Shown here one piece after another: positions 29,370 to 39,327 of a stretch of DNA of 64,000 bases. The position numbers and the translations under genes were made by a program. The number at the start of each line of letters is the position of its first letter. The stretch's first letter is position 1. The stretch is from Isochrysis galbana. Lineage: Eukaryota > Haptophyta > Isochrysidales > Isochrysidaceae. The notes below the pieces were generated by a model. It did not search any database. It worked only from the letters and a program-made list of their open reading frames with translations, and was not told the DNA's origin. The stretch is taken from the NCBI GenBank assembly GCA_018136815.1, contig CM030932.1:4029790-4093789 (forward strand), given 5' to 3'.

Positions 29370-31623
29370 GGAGGGAAGGAGAGAGAGAGAGAGAGAGAGA
29401 GAGCGAAGAAGAAGAGAAGAAGAAAAGAAGAAAAGAAGACGGAGAAGAAGAAGAAGAAAAGAGAGAGATCTCCCTGCTGCTCCAGGTTCATCATCTTCTT
29501 CTCCTATCCGTCCCTACCTCACTCCCTCTCTCTTTCCTTCTTGCAGGCGCTCCAGGCCATCCGTTGGCTGGTAGTCCTCACGATCATGTACTGCCTCCGG
29601 CAGCTCTTCGGCATGTCGCCCTTCTCCATCCTTGCCTGCTTCTTCTTCCTCGTATGCTGCATCTCAGGTGGGCGAGGAGCGCCAGGCCGCGAGCAGGTGC
29701 CTCCGCTCCACGAGTCGGGGCTCATGGATGGAGTTCATTGGGCGGTCACGGCGATCCAGGGGCGACGGCCATACATGGAAGACATGCACCAGGCGGCGAC
29801 TCTTGCCGACTCGTGTGGATCTGCTGGACTCACCCACTTCTTTGCCGTCTTTGATGGACACGGCGGCAAGAGAGCAGCGGCATGGGCACAGGCCCACCTC
29901 TTGCGCAAGCTCAAAGACCGGATTGTGCTTAGGGCGGGGGCTCTTGGGGGAGGTATGCTTTCAGAGGATGAGCTGCGCTCTGCATGCATCGAGGTGCGCG
30001 CAGCAAATCATGCCCACCTCTGCCCGCTACCATGCGTGCCCCTCACCCTTCAAGCTGGCTACGCACTCCCATGGATGTGGATGTGCTGCGGCCTCTTTGC
30101 CAGTCTCACGCGTTGGCTGTTGGCCACCTTGCAAATTGCACACGAATCTGGCTCTTGAGTCGCCCGAAAAGAAGTCCCCGCCCCCTCCCTGCTGCCGACG
30201 TGCACACTTACAAAGGCGCGCCTCCATGCTGGTAGGCATGGCTCTCCACGGACGCGGACTTTCTCAAACACGCAGTACCAAACGCCATTCCAGATGGCTC
30301 TACTGGCATCGTTTGTATGATTCTCAACCCTTCAGCTCTTGGGGCGCCCAGGCGGCTTCTGGTGGCCAATGTGCGTGCTTCCATTCATCCCCGATATACG
30401 AAAGGCCACCGGGCCGTTACGCCGTCAAGCCGCTCTTCATTCAAGCTGTAGCATCGCCCCTTTCCATTCATTGCCGATCGAAAGGCCAATGGGCGTGTAC
30501 GTCATCAAACCGCTCTTCATCCAACCTGTTGAATCGCCCTTTTGCATACTGCCAAACTCTTTCATGACTCATTGCATTCCGCCTGCTCATTAAATGCCCG
30601 TCTTAATTCTGTGTCATGCAACCTGGTCCTCGTGATGCGAGTAAGCCCCTCAACATTTCGGCTCTTTTCATCTCACGCAGGTGGGCGATTCTCGCGCCGC
30701 AATGGTTCACTCGGATGGAACGGCACGCCCTTTGTCGGACGACCATAAACCCAACCGACTCGATGAGAAGCTTAGAATTGAGGTGAGGGAGCACGGACGA
30801 GTACAGTGACATGCATGAGGGAGCGCCTGCTTATAGTGATCTTGCACCGAGATGCGAGGCGCACCAGATGCCTCCAGGACACACAATCTAGAGCTCTTGT
30901 CCATCCGCATTTGATTCTCCAGCCTTATAGACGCCATGAGATTTCATGCCGTACAGCCGGAGCAACACTATCTAGCACGCGCGATTCAAGTGCTCACTGT
31001 GTGAACTCCACCTGCCGCCTTCATGGATACCGCGCACAACCCCCCTCCCGCCCCTCGGCCGTATGCAAGTATGCAAGCTGCAAAACCAATGTGGACCCAC
31101 TCCTTGTCCCAGGCAGCAGGGGGGCATGTCATCTTCGCTGGCTGCTGGCGCGTGCAGGGCGATCTAGCCGTCTCTCGCGCTTTCGGTGATTGTCACTTGA
31201 AACGATTTGGCGTTTCTGCGGAGCCCGAGATCTCGCTCATTGAGATTGGGCCGCTCGATGCTTTCCTCGTGCTTGCATCAGACGGGTTGTGGGATGTGGT
31301 CGCTGAGGCACAGGTAAGGGGCGTTGGCACTCTGCTTGCATTCGTGAAATTCCCTGGCGGGTGTGACCACATTGCGAAAGAGCCCATCGTGCGTACTGCA
31401 GCTGCTGGACGGCCCTTGCTTGAGCGCACGACGCACTCGCATTCCCTTGGATGATGAGTTCATCGCCTGCCCTCCCCCTTCCTGCCTGCCCCTCCAGTGC
31501 GCCAAAACCGTCTTGAGGGCGCAGGACACGGTGAGTGCTGCGGCTGCGTTGTGTGATCTAGCCTCGGATCGCGGGTCTATGGACAACATAACTGCTCTCG
31601 TCGTCGATTTGAGGGAGCGATAG
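29252..31623 (+). CDS. PP2C-family Ser/Thr phosphatase, membrane-anchored, six exons
   Basis: Exons 29252-29485, 29547-29993, 30236-30370, 30681-30782, 31113-31313 and 31498-31623, all phase 0, give 414 residues. Metal-binding and core motifs are intact: GRRPYMEDMH (MED at 155-157), HFFAVFDGHGGK (181-185), DGSTGIVCM, LLVANVGDSRAAMV, PLSDDHKPNR, IEAAGGHVIF, GDLAVSRAFGD, FLVLASDGLWDVV and SMDNITALVVD. Residues 79-116 (IRWLVVLTIMYC ... ILACFFFLVCC) form one or two membrane segments just before the catalytic domain. Exon 1 is mostly a GA microsatellite coding for Arg-Glu repeats (29322-29402), so translation might instead begin at the Met in exon 2 (29587). It is a Mn/Mg-dependent phosphatase, closest in style to ILKAP-like PP2Cs; the target is unknown. 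Confidence 0.9.
29322..29402 (+). repeat. GA microsatellite within PP2C exon 1
   Basis: About 80 bp of (GA)n with few interruptions, translated as Arg-Glu repeats. It is likely length-variable. Confidence 0.9.
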
Positions 31624-32533
31624 CTTTGATTTTCCGAGTGGGCCACATTGGAGCATGGGGTCGCGTCCATGTTCTACGCTTTTCCCCATGTCCTACACGC
31701 TCTTCCCCATCAAGTTTTCGTCATCATCGGCTGAGAAGTTTGCGCCCTAGATCGGGTATATTGTTCATGAACATCGCAATGAACAAGACGTGCAAAAACA
31801 CAGATCGTGTGGACGAATAGGACCGGCATTTTGCGGGATAAAATTTTGTTTTGGTGATTAGACAACCCGCTTTCGATTGAAAGAGCGCAGATGAGAGAGT
31901 TGGCGTGCAGACGGAATCCTAGTCGTGATGTACATCCGTAGGCATTGGCGTCATCTCCATTCATGGTAGCGAGTGGCAAAACGGAACTAGGAGTGCGGAG
32001 TGTGTGGGCCTCCAACAACACTCAATGGAGTGCCCCACATCACCTTGTGATACTTGTTCCAGCTGTGGGTATGCACGCGTCGAGTGAAATGTCCGTGCAT
32101 AGGCGTACGATCTGCGTGTGTGTGCATGGACACATGCGCTTGCGTGACGGTGTCGACGGGGGTCTATATTCTCGCATTTGTAGTGTTCATAGTTTATCTT
32201 GCTAGGTCTTCTTATCTCTTACTTAAACGACGGCTCAAAACTAGTGTTATAGGTTTAGCGATGGAGCGCGCGCCGCCGGCTGCTCCCACCTGCCCAGCCC
32301 ACCGCCACCGCACTCACGACACCCCAACGGGGCCGCCCGAAGCCACCAGAGCCCAAGCGCGCGCAAGCCGCCGCCTCTACCGACGACGACGTCGACATGC
32401 TTCCGCCTCCTCCCTCCGGCCAGACCTCAGCCAGAGCCAGAGGGCCAGAGGGTAGGAATAGGCAAAGCCCTGTTCCCCCCTGACCAACAGAGCCAGGCAC
32501 AGACACAGGCTCTGCCGCCAGCTCCTGCCGCCT
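31624..32533. other. Intergenic, with a possible retroelement 5' scrap at 32235-32300
   Basis: GTTATAGGTTTAGCGATGGA then GCGCGC (about 32247-32272) resembles the 5' region of the non-LTR element at 42140-42180. Otherwise there is no supported gene. Confidence 0.4.
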
Positions 32534-32572
32534 CAAGTCGCGTTCCGTCAAAAGAGGGCCAGGTGATTTTTT
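32534..32572 (+). repeat. Type-A terminus of GTTCCGTC element family
   Basis: CAAGTCGCGTTCCGTCAAAA then GAGGGCCAGGTG, as at 37942 and (inverted) 36275. Confidence 0.8.
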
Positions 32573-32779
32573 TTCACCCAGAATGCTTGTTTCTTTTTAG
32601 GTAGGAATGTCACTTGTATTATTATCACGAAGATGAGCACAAAGCTAATCACAACATACAAGGACGCGGCGCGTGCGCATAGCAACCCCCCCCCCCCCCA
32701 GCTACGCAGGCTGAGTTTTCATCTTTTTCGTCTTTTTCTCACATCCCCCATCCTCGATCCTATTGTCGATGTTGTCGTT

Positions 32780-33046
32780 CTACTGGCAGGCGACGATGTC
32801 GCTTGGCTGATCTTGGGTGGCGAGGTCCGTGATGCGTGCGAGGACGGCCTTCTTGTTCTCCATATAGAGTTTGCCAGCTGCCCGGCTCACCTGCACCATG
32901 GGACTCGCTTCAGCGTACGCGACCGCCGTGATGTATTCCATGCAGAGGTACGCGACGGCGGCCTCGTCTCCAATGTATTTGGTCTTTGGGATCTTGTCGT
33001 ACGCGTCGGAGTAGTCGCCGACGAGCATGAAGAGGTTTGCCTTGCG
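32780..33046 (-). pseudogene. Constant coding module of the GTTCCGTC family (copy 2)
   Basis: The minus strand encodes FMLVGDYSDAYDKIPKTKYI then GDEAAVAYLCMEYITAV and ITDLATQDQPSDIVACQ, homologous to residues in the 4820-5377 ORF. Similarity stops near 33046, within a few bases of where copy 3 also stops (39327). Beyond that lies unrelated sequence with a plus-strand coding pattern. Confidence 0.65.
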
Positions 33047-33343
33047 CCGAGTCTGTACCGGCGAGTCCCGCACAAGGACCAGCCTCGAGTCTTCTACATA
33101 GACAAGGACAAGGACTGGGCGGATTCGCTGGCGCGGCTTGAGGTCGCCTCCTTCGACGCTCCCGAGTTTGAGGTGCTCCGCGACCCCGCGGAGCAGGTGA
33201 GTGATGGCCCGAACCCAGTGTTGGCGGGTGTTCTGACTCATGGTGCAAAGCAGCACTACCTCAGACCTATAGGCCTGCCCGAGCCGTCGTGGCCGATGAT
33301 TAGGAGCGAGCTTGAGGCCAACCAGAGCGTCTCGGAGAAGGTG
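33047..33343 (+). pseudogene. Two-exon host-gene-like fragment carried next to the module
   Basis: The plus strand reads VFYIDKDKDWADSLARLEVA, then FEVLRDPAEQ up to a GTGAGT donor (33198). After an acceptor (AAAGCAG, 33252) it resumes HYLRPIGLPEPSWPMIRSEL to SVSEK before a GTGCTC. The exon-intron-exon pattern suggests a captured gene piece, opposite in direction to the module on its left. The family is not recognised. Confidence 0.45.
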
Positions 33344-33399
33344 CTCCGACCAGAATTAGAACCTCCACCAGCAGACATTTTCAATCGTAACCGCATCCC

Positions 33400-35254
33400 T
33401 GCTCACCCAACAGTGGTGTACGATGCGGGGCGGCTGCTTCGCGATGGCAAGGGGCGAGGCAAGGTGTTGCGGGCAGGTGCTGACCCAGATCGAGGGTACA
33501 CGCACGCATTTGCCTATACGCACACGCTGCCTAGCGGCAAGATGGAAACGCGCTACGCATACGCTCCACCGCCGCGAAAAGGCCCTGTCCAGCGCCTTTG
33601 CATACTGAGCGTCCGTCATTCCACCCTTCTGAGGAATCCCATGCCCATCCTCGATCGATGAGTAAGCCTGGACTGCAATGGTAAGTTGTGTGTAGTGTGC
33701 CTCCCCTACCTTGCGAGCCCACTTCAGTCGTAACCGCCCGATGCATCGCGATCTGATGATGGCTGCACCCATGTATCGCTTCCAGTAGGCGCGCACATCT
33801 CGGATGTGTAAGACACGCTCAACATCACCCCCCTGATAGGGGTTGCCGAGTAGATCCTCCACGCGGTCGAAGCGTTTGTGATGCAGCTCGTGTGTACGGA
33901 AAGCATACAAGGTGCGCTTCTGCGACCATTCCTGCATCGTCTCCGCGGCAGCTGCTCGCTTCTCCCTCACTAGCACCTGGGCTTTGGGGCCAGCCTCCAG
34001 TGCCCATGCCGCATGCCTTCCCATTGCTGCTGCCGTGGCGAACTGTTTCAATTGTGTGCGCCGGAGCCTCATCCCCCCCCCTCCACTGCTTGTTGGTTGA
34101 ACAGGCCAAGTGTTTTGTACCTGTCCATTAGAGACGGCATCGCTGTCATGTACATCATGTCATACCAGCAGCCAGAACCCGCGCCATGGAAGCAGGTGCG
34201 TTTTTCGACGCGGTACCTGTGACGGAGTGAATGAGGAATGTGTGTTTGTGCCAGTGCATGTGTGCTGCCAATGCCGACAGCACATTCGGGCGCGTGGGAT
34301 GCGCACCAGCGACAGAGATCAGCAAACTCCTTGCGTTCTGCTGTGTTAGGCTTCATCTTGAGCGAAATCAGCGTCAGCTTTGCCCATTTGATCATGAAGC
34401 TTGCATACCCAGGTAATTCATGAATGAAATCGGCCATGTGGAAATGCTGCGGTACCCCAGCAAAGCAGAAAGCAGGTGCAGGTGCCACCGCCTCGGTGAC
34501 ATAACTGACAATAATGGTAACCATTGGCGCAGGGCGCAGAGGACACCCCCAAGACCATCTTAGGGACTGAGTGAGACAACGGAGCATTAATTGAAACATT
34601 TACGACACTTGGGACGCGATACTAGAAACTCAACTTGTTGGATGCACAACCGCCTCTACGGATTGACTACCAAGCAGTCATGCTGCCACACCGACTCTCT
34701 GCTGCTCAATTAACGCCCCAGCCCACTTCCAGGCTCAAAAAGAAGTCTCGTGCGAGGTCCCTCTACAAGAACGGGCTCTGCAATCCCCTCCTCACTCCTC
34801 CCCTGCACATGCGCATCCCTGAGGTCAGAGACGAAGCGGCTGAGCGTCAGGTCTGCCGCGTGGGGTGGGTGCGAACGGCATTCGGGCGGCTCATGTAGCG
34901 CCGTCGCACCCGTACCTTCCCGGTTCCCACTCACAGATGTATGTGACCCGACCCCTACCGTGAGAACACCGGCGCAATGCACCGGAATCGACGGACAGCG
35001 CAAAAAGCATGGAAGGGTTTTGGAAGCGGCATGCAGTTCGCCACCAACGCGGCGCACTCGTCACGGTCCACCAAACGTGCCCGACCGATCACCCTCAACG
35101 TGAAAGCGTGAAAGTTACACCTCATCCCTACTCTGTACAGATTCCGTCNNNNNNNNNNNNNNNNNNNNNNNNNNNNNNNNNNNNNNNNNNNNNNNNNNNN
35201 NNNNNNNNNNNNNNNNNNNNNNNNNNNNNNNNNNNNNNNNNNNNNNNNCGGCAT
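33400..35254 (-). CDS. Uncharacterised multi-exon gene on the minus strand, cut by gap
   Basis: Coding-like minus-strand blocks are 34955-35148 (GMRCNFHAFTLRVIGRARLV then DRDECAALVANCMPLPKPF), 34735-34860 (LSRFVSDLRDAHVQGRSEEG), 34073-34470 (FHMADFIHELPGYASFMIKW, KPNTAERKEFADLCRWCAS, MDRYKTLGLFNQQAVEG) and 33690-34060 (QFATAAAMGRHAAWALEAG, HKRFDRVEDLLGNPYQGG, DVRAYWKRYMGAAIIRSR). Amino-acid use is balanced and low-complexity free, which supports real coding. No domain is recognised. It could be a host gene or the protein of a mobile element; the copy number elsewhere would tell. Exon joins are not resolved, and the second scaffold gap removes part of the 5' side. Confidence 0.45.
35149..35248. 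other. Scaffold gap, 100 N
   Basis: Exactly 100 undetermined bases; the size is a placeholder. Confidence 1.
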
Positions 35255-35270
35255 TCACTTAAACAGCACG

Positions 35271-36303
35271 AAGGTGTCGTTCCGTCAATTGTGGGGCATC
35301 AGTCGAATTGAGCGATCAAATGTCCATAGTTATGTATACAGCAGTATTTCAAAATTAAATGAAAGACTAGGGACTAGGGCGCCGTGCGTGGGCATAATAA
35401 CAACTTTTTTCTCTGCTTTTCCCCTAATAGATATTTCTCGCGGGGTACGTTTGATGACTTGCTTGCACCAATGTGCACGCCGTGCATGGGCACCATCGGC
35501 GACGGCGCGACGGCACCGGCGCCGCACCGCTGCTGCGCGCCCTGCCCACCGCGCACGAGCGCGCGAGCGCGCGTGCGTCGGCGCGGTGGGCAAGTCGGTC
35601 GAGATCGCACTGGCGCTGAGCTCCGGAAACGAGGGAGGCGCAGCACGAGGCGCTGACCGCCACCCGAGGCGGCGTTCCAAGCGATCTGGACCCTCTGCTC
35701 GATGGGCTGATGGGCTGCAGACGTCCACTTGGCCTCCTCCGCCTGTCCTTCCGCCCACACCGTCACCCCAGGCGCCGCCGCCGACGTCGCCCAACTTCTC
35801 GCCTCCTTGGAGCTCTTCCCCGCCGCCGTCGGTTCCATCGTCGTCCCCGTCACCATCGCCTCTGCGCATGACGCCGCCCCCTCTGACGGCCGCCGATGCC
35901 GCCACCGCCAAACGACACAACCCTTCTGGTCGAACGAGGGGGATGGCCGTCCTCGCACGCATCACGGACCTCGCCACCCAAGATCAGCCAAGCGACATCG
36001 TCGCCTGCCAGCAGAACGACATCGACAATAGGATCGAGGATGAGGGGTGTGAGAAAAAGACGAAAAAGATGAAAACTCAGCCTTCGTAGCTGGGGTACCG
36101 TGTGTGGTGTGTGGTGGTGGGGGGTGCTATGCTATGCGCTATGCGCACGCGCCGCGTCCTTGTATGTCGTGATTAGCTTTGTACTCATCTTCGTAATAAT
36201 AATACTCACTGGAGGAATTGTTGTGACATTCCTACCTAAAAAGAAAACAAGCATTCTGAGTGAAAAAAAAATCACCTGGCCCTCTTTTGACGGAACGCGA
36301 CTT
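35271..36303. mobile_element. GTTCCGTC-family element with B (left) and A (right) termini
   Basis: The left end is AAGGTGTCGTTCCGTCAATT then GTGGGGCATCAG and GATCAAATGTCCATAG; the right end is CCTGGCCCTCTTTTGACGGA then ACGCGACTT. The interior carries a Pro-rich coding-like segment (35729-35930), then the tail of the constant module (35945-36089, plus) ending KKMKTQPS. No clear target duplication. Confidence 0.65.
35945..36089 (+). pseudogene. Tail of the constant module (copy 4)
   Basis: VLARITDLATQDQPSDIVAC, then a short acidic stretch and KKTKKMKTQPS before TAG. It is fused in frame to unrelated Pro-rich sequence upstream. Confidence 0.6.
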
Positions 36304-36949
36304 GATTTATCCAATATCGCGGGGTTTGCACAACGTGTCGAAATGAAGCGGAGCGGAGGGGACGGGAGGGCGATCTCGCCCTCGCCAGGGGGGGAGGGGG
36401 GCTGAGAGTCCCGGAGGGGCGGGGAAGAGAGCGGAACGCCAGACTTTACCAATGTCAGATTTTTGGCAACGAGGGGTAATGTATGTATAGTAGTATATCT
36501 AATACTTAGAGTAATAGTAGTAGATGGGAAACCTCTCACCCCCGGCAAAACGGGGCGAGGCCAAAAGAAAACTCGCCGCCCCTCCCCACCGCGGCGCACG
36601 TCGACGCAGGAGGTCTGTGGGCTCTTGGGGAGAAGGTGGGGCGGGGGGGGGGGGGGGGGAGCGGGGGTGGAGGGGAGATCCTGGCGAGGGTCCGCGAGCT
36701 GGGGACAGCTGGGCGGAGCGGTAGCGGATCAGAGTCGGGGCAGACGCCTCGACTTGCCGGGCCCCGCACCCATTCGGGGCCCTGCTGTGGCTTGCCCCAG
36801 CAGCGGGAGTGAAGTCATGCTGCGTGAACGGGCAGTTCCCAGGGGGTAGGCAAGGTGGTTGTGTAGATGGAGCGGGCACCAAGGTGAGGGGACCGAGAAG
36901 ATGTCGGTGTCATTTTGCTCACTAGCTTTCCTCTTCTATTGCTCAGACC
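36304..36949. other. 5' region of the eL29 gene
   Basis: GC-rich, with a G-run at 36643-36659. A likely 5' UTR intron runs from GGTGAGG near 36880 to the acceptor TTGCTCAG at 36946, just before the eL29 start. Confidence 0.4.
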
Positions 36950-37377
36950 ATGGCGAAGTCCACGAACCACACTGCGCACAATCAGTCATACAAGAACCAC
37001 AGGAACGGCATCAAGAAGCCCTTTGCGCTCAAGAAGGGCCAGAGGCGGCCGATGAAGGGGGTAAGTATGGGTCAGCTCCTCGTCATATAAAATTCTTCCT
37101 GTGCAGCTGGTCTCTTTCCGATCGTGTGTCGATGGGCGCAGACGGGCGCCATTCATGTTCTGGCACCCTCTCACGAACGTGGAGTTGCACACCAGTCCTT
37201 GGTGGTTCCTTGGTGGTGCACGCGCGGGGTGATCTAGGGCGCCCGCGTCGTCCCCACCAGTTCACTGGCACTAGCTGATCCTTATCTGCTTCTTTCGTCT
37301 CGTAGATGGACCCGAAGTTTCTTCGCAACCTGCGGATGGCGAAGAAGCACAATGGCAAGGGCCGCTCGGAGGACTAG
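36950..37377 (+). CDS. RPL29: 60S ribosomal protein eL29
   Basis: Two exons, 36950-37060 and 37306-37377 (phase-0 intron, GTAAGT...CGTAG), encode 60 residues: MAKSTNHTAHNQSYKNHRNG, then IKKPFALKKGQRRPMKG, then MDPKFLRNLRMAKKHNGKGR and SED. This matches eL29 over its whole length; the lower-eukaryote proteins are about 60 residues, lacking the long Lys-rich tail of mammals. It is a component of the large cytosolic ribosomal subunit near the peptide exit region, very basic, without membrane or signal segments. An AG acceptor three bases before the ATG suggests a 5' UTR intron, common in ribosomal protein genes. Confidence 0.97.
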
Positions 37378-37748
37378 ATGTGCTGAATGAAGTAGCTGGT
37401 TAGGGGAGGTTCGGTACCAGCGGCGCTGCTCGCGGGTTTTTGGTCGCCGTTGCTTGTGTTTTCGAAATATCAGGAGACCGGCCATTTACTGTCCACCTGT
37501 GCACACCTGAGTGTCGGGATGCGAGAAGGTGTGATGAGGGTGACCATCCACCTAGCACCTATTGTCATTAGCGTTTGTGAGTTTGGTGGCTCGTCTCCTC
37601 AGCAACAGTAGCCTGTCTTACGTTTGCTGTAATGCCAATATCCCACATCCCAGAGACTCCCGGTCATATATTCCTTATGCCTATTGATAAAAACTTTTTA
37701 CTAGTCTCGAGTCTCGCCATGCGCTTCTATATTGCTAGCATGTACATG
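37378..37748. other. 3' flank of eL29, no supported gene
   Basis: AT-richer sequence, no coding frame of note. Confidence 0.6.
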
Positions 37749-37850
37749 TAGGACTGTCCGGTCAAACAGTGTTTCAAACAGGGACTTTTTAACTACTACT
37801 TAGGGTTCGGCTGCGTCTTTTGACCGTGGCGCTATGCCCCGTAAAAAATA
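37749..37850 (+). mobile_element. Decayed left end of the TAGGGCGGTCAAACAG transposon family
   Basis: GTCCGGTCAAACAG, CAGGGACTTTTTAACTACTA and GCGTCTTTTGACCGTGGCGC follow the order of the left ends at 23269 and (inverted) 51734. Confidence 0.6.
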
Positions 37851-37936
37851 AGGATAAGGATCTGAAGATTCAGGGCTACACACCTATCGCCTATCGCTAG
37901 ACCAGTACATTCTACTTCACGCCGGCCGCAACGCCC

Positions 37937-38282
37937 TTCTCAAGTCGCGTTCCGTCAAAAGAGAAAGAGGGCCAGGTGATATTTTGTTTTCACTCAGAAT
38001 GCTTGTTTTCTTTTAGGTCTCAACAATTCCTCCAGTGAGTATTATTATTACTAAGATGAGTACAAAGCTAATCACGACATACAAATACAAGGACGCGGCG
38101 CGTGCGCATAGCTATCCCTCCCCCCCCCCTCATGCACCGCGGGGGAAAGCAGAGAAAAAGGTTGTTATGCCCACGCACGGCTAGTCTCCATTTAATTTTA
38201 AAATACTGCTGTATACACGACTGTGGACATTTGATCGCTCAATTCGACTGATGCCCCACAATTGACGGAACGACACCTTCTC
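37937..38282. mobile_element. Complete 336-bp non-autonomous GTTCCGTC-family element with 5-bp target duplication
   Basis: The element spans 37942-38277: type-A left end (AAGTCGCGTTCCGTCAAAAG), type-B right end (CACAATTGACGGAACGACAC then C), flanked by TTCTC at 37937-37941 and 38278-38282. The interior is non-coding and joins the 3' flank of the constant module (GTACAAAGCTAATCACGACA) directly to the B-end sequence. Confidence 0.8.
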
Positions 38283-38490
38283 CCTGTGTGGCGTGGCCCT
38301 TCCTCCCTCTTCGCCTGATTCCGCGGAGGTGATGCGAGCGCGCAAGATGGCGCGGCTCCGCGTCACTTACGAGTCGATCGAGCAATGCCGCCTTGGCTGA
38401 AGAAGAAGCGGAGGCGGAGATGCGAGCGCAGGTGCGGAGCCGCAGGCGGAAGACGGAGGAGATGGCGGTGGCCAGACTGTGGGATGAGAT
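38283..38490 (+). repeat. Dispersed repeat R8, copy 1 (about 210 bp)
   Basis: Nearly identical to 50745-50955: GTGTGGCGTGGCCCTTCCTC ... AAGATGGCGCGGCTCCGCGT ... GGAGATGCGAGCGCAGGTGC. It can encode an Arg/Glu-rich helix (MRARKMARLRVTYESS), but this copy has a small insertion and lost frame. Confidence 0.8.
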
Positions 38491-39017
38491 GCAAGCTGGT
38501 GCATTGTCCGATCATTTGCAAGTGTCTTTGATGAGTCGGTACAACAAGAGGATCGTGGGTTGATGCTGATTTGAGCTCGATCGTGCGGGTTGTGAGATGT
38601 GTGGGGCAGTGGGGCTGTGGTCACATATGTGTCATATGTCATATGGGCTCTCAGGTTTGACTTGTAGAGCAGTGTGATGAACAATGTGATGCTGCCATTT
38701 CTATCATTTCTATGCCTCGTACTCTTACACTTAATAATACGCCTCGCCTGGCACGCCGAAGAGAAAAATGTCGATATTTCGATCGAAATTAAGGTGTAAG
38801 GTCGAATTTCAGTCGAAATAAGCTGCAAAATTTGGGTAGCAAGGGAAGCGGAAGTCGCGTTCCGTCAAAAGAGGACCAGGTGGTTTTTCAACATATCTGT
38901 TTTCTTTTTAGTTATTAACAACAGTGGTACAAAACAAAGCTAATCACGCTTCCCCCCCCCCCGCGCGCTTTCCTCTCAACACGCAATGACTCTCCCCAGC
39001 TATGCGTGTTGAGTTTT

Positions 39018-39327
39018 CATCTTCTTCGTCTTTTTCTCACACCCCTCTTCCTCGATGGCGACGATGTCGTTCGGCTGATCTTGGATGGCGAGGTCTGTGA
39101 TGCGTGAGAGGACGCTTGGTCGGTCCTGCATGTAGAGCTTGCCCGCTGTTCGGCGCACTTGCGCCATGGGATTCGTTTCAGCGTAGTCGACCGCCATGAT
39201 GTATTCCATGCAGAGGTAGGCGAGGGCGGCCTGCTCTCCAATGTATCTGGTCTTTGGGACTGGGATCTTGTCGTACTCGTCGGAGTAGTCGCCGACGAGC
39301 ATGAGGGTTGCCTTGCACCAACGGTTC
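39018..39327 (-). pseudogene. Constant coding module of the GTTCCGTC family (copy 3)
   Basis: RWCKATLMLVGDYSDEYDKI, then IGEQAALAYLCMEYIMAVDY and ITDLAIQDQPNDIVA to KKMKTQHA. Homology to the fullest copy ends at about 39327, where the cargo begins. Confidence 0.7.

Noticed and set aside
32633-33661. 342-codon plus-strand ORF
   Set aside because: Its first part is the antisense of the constant module; only 33047-33343 has a convincing plus-strand exon pattern.
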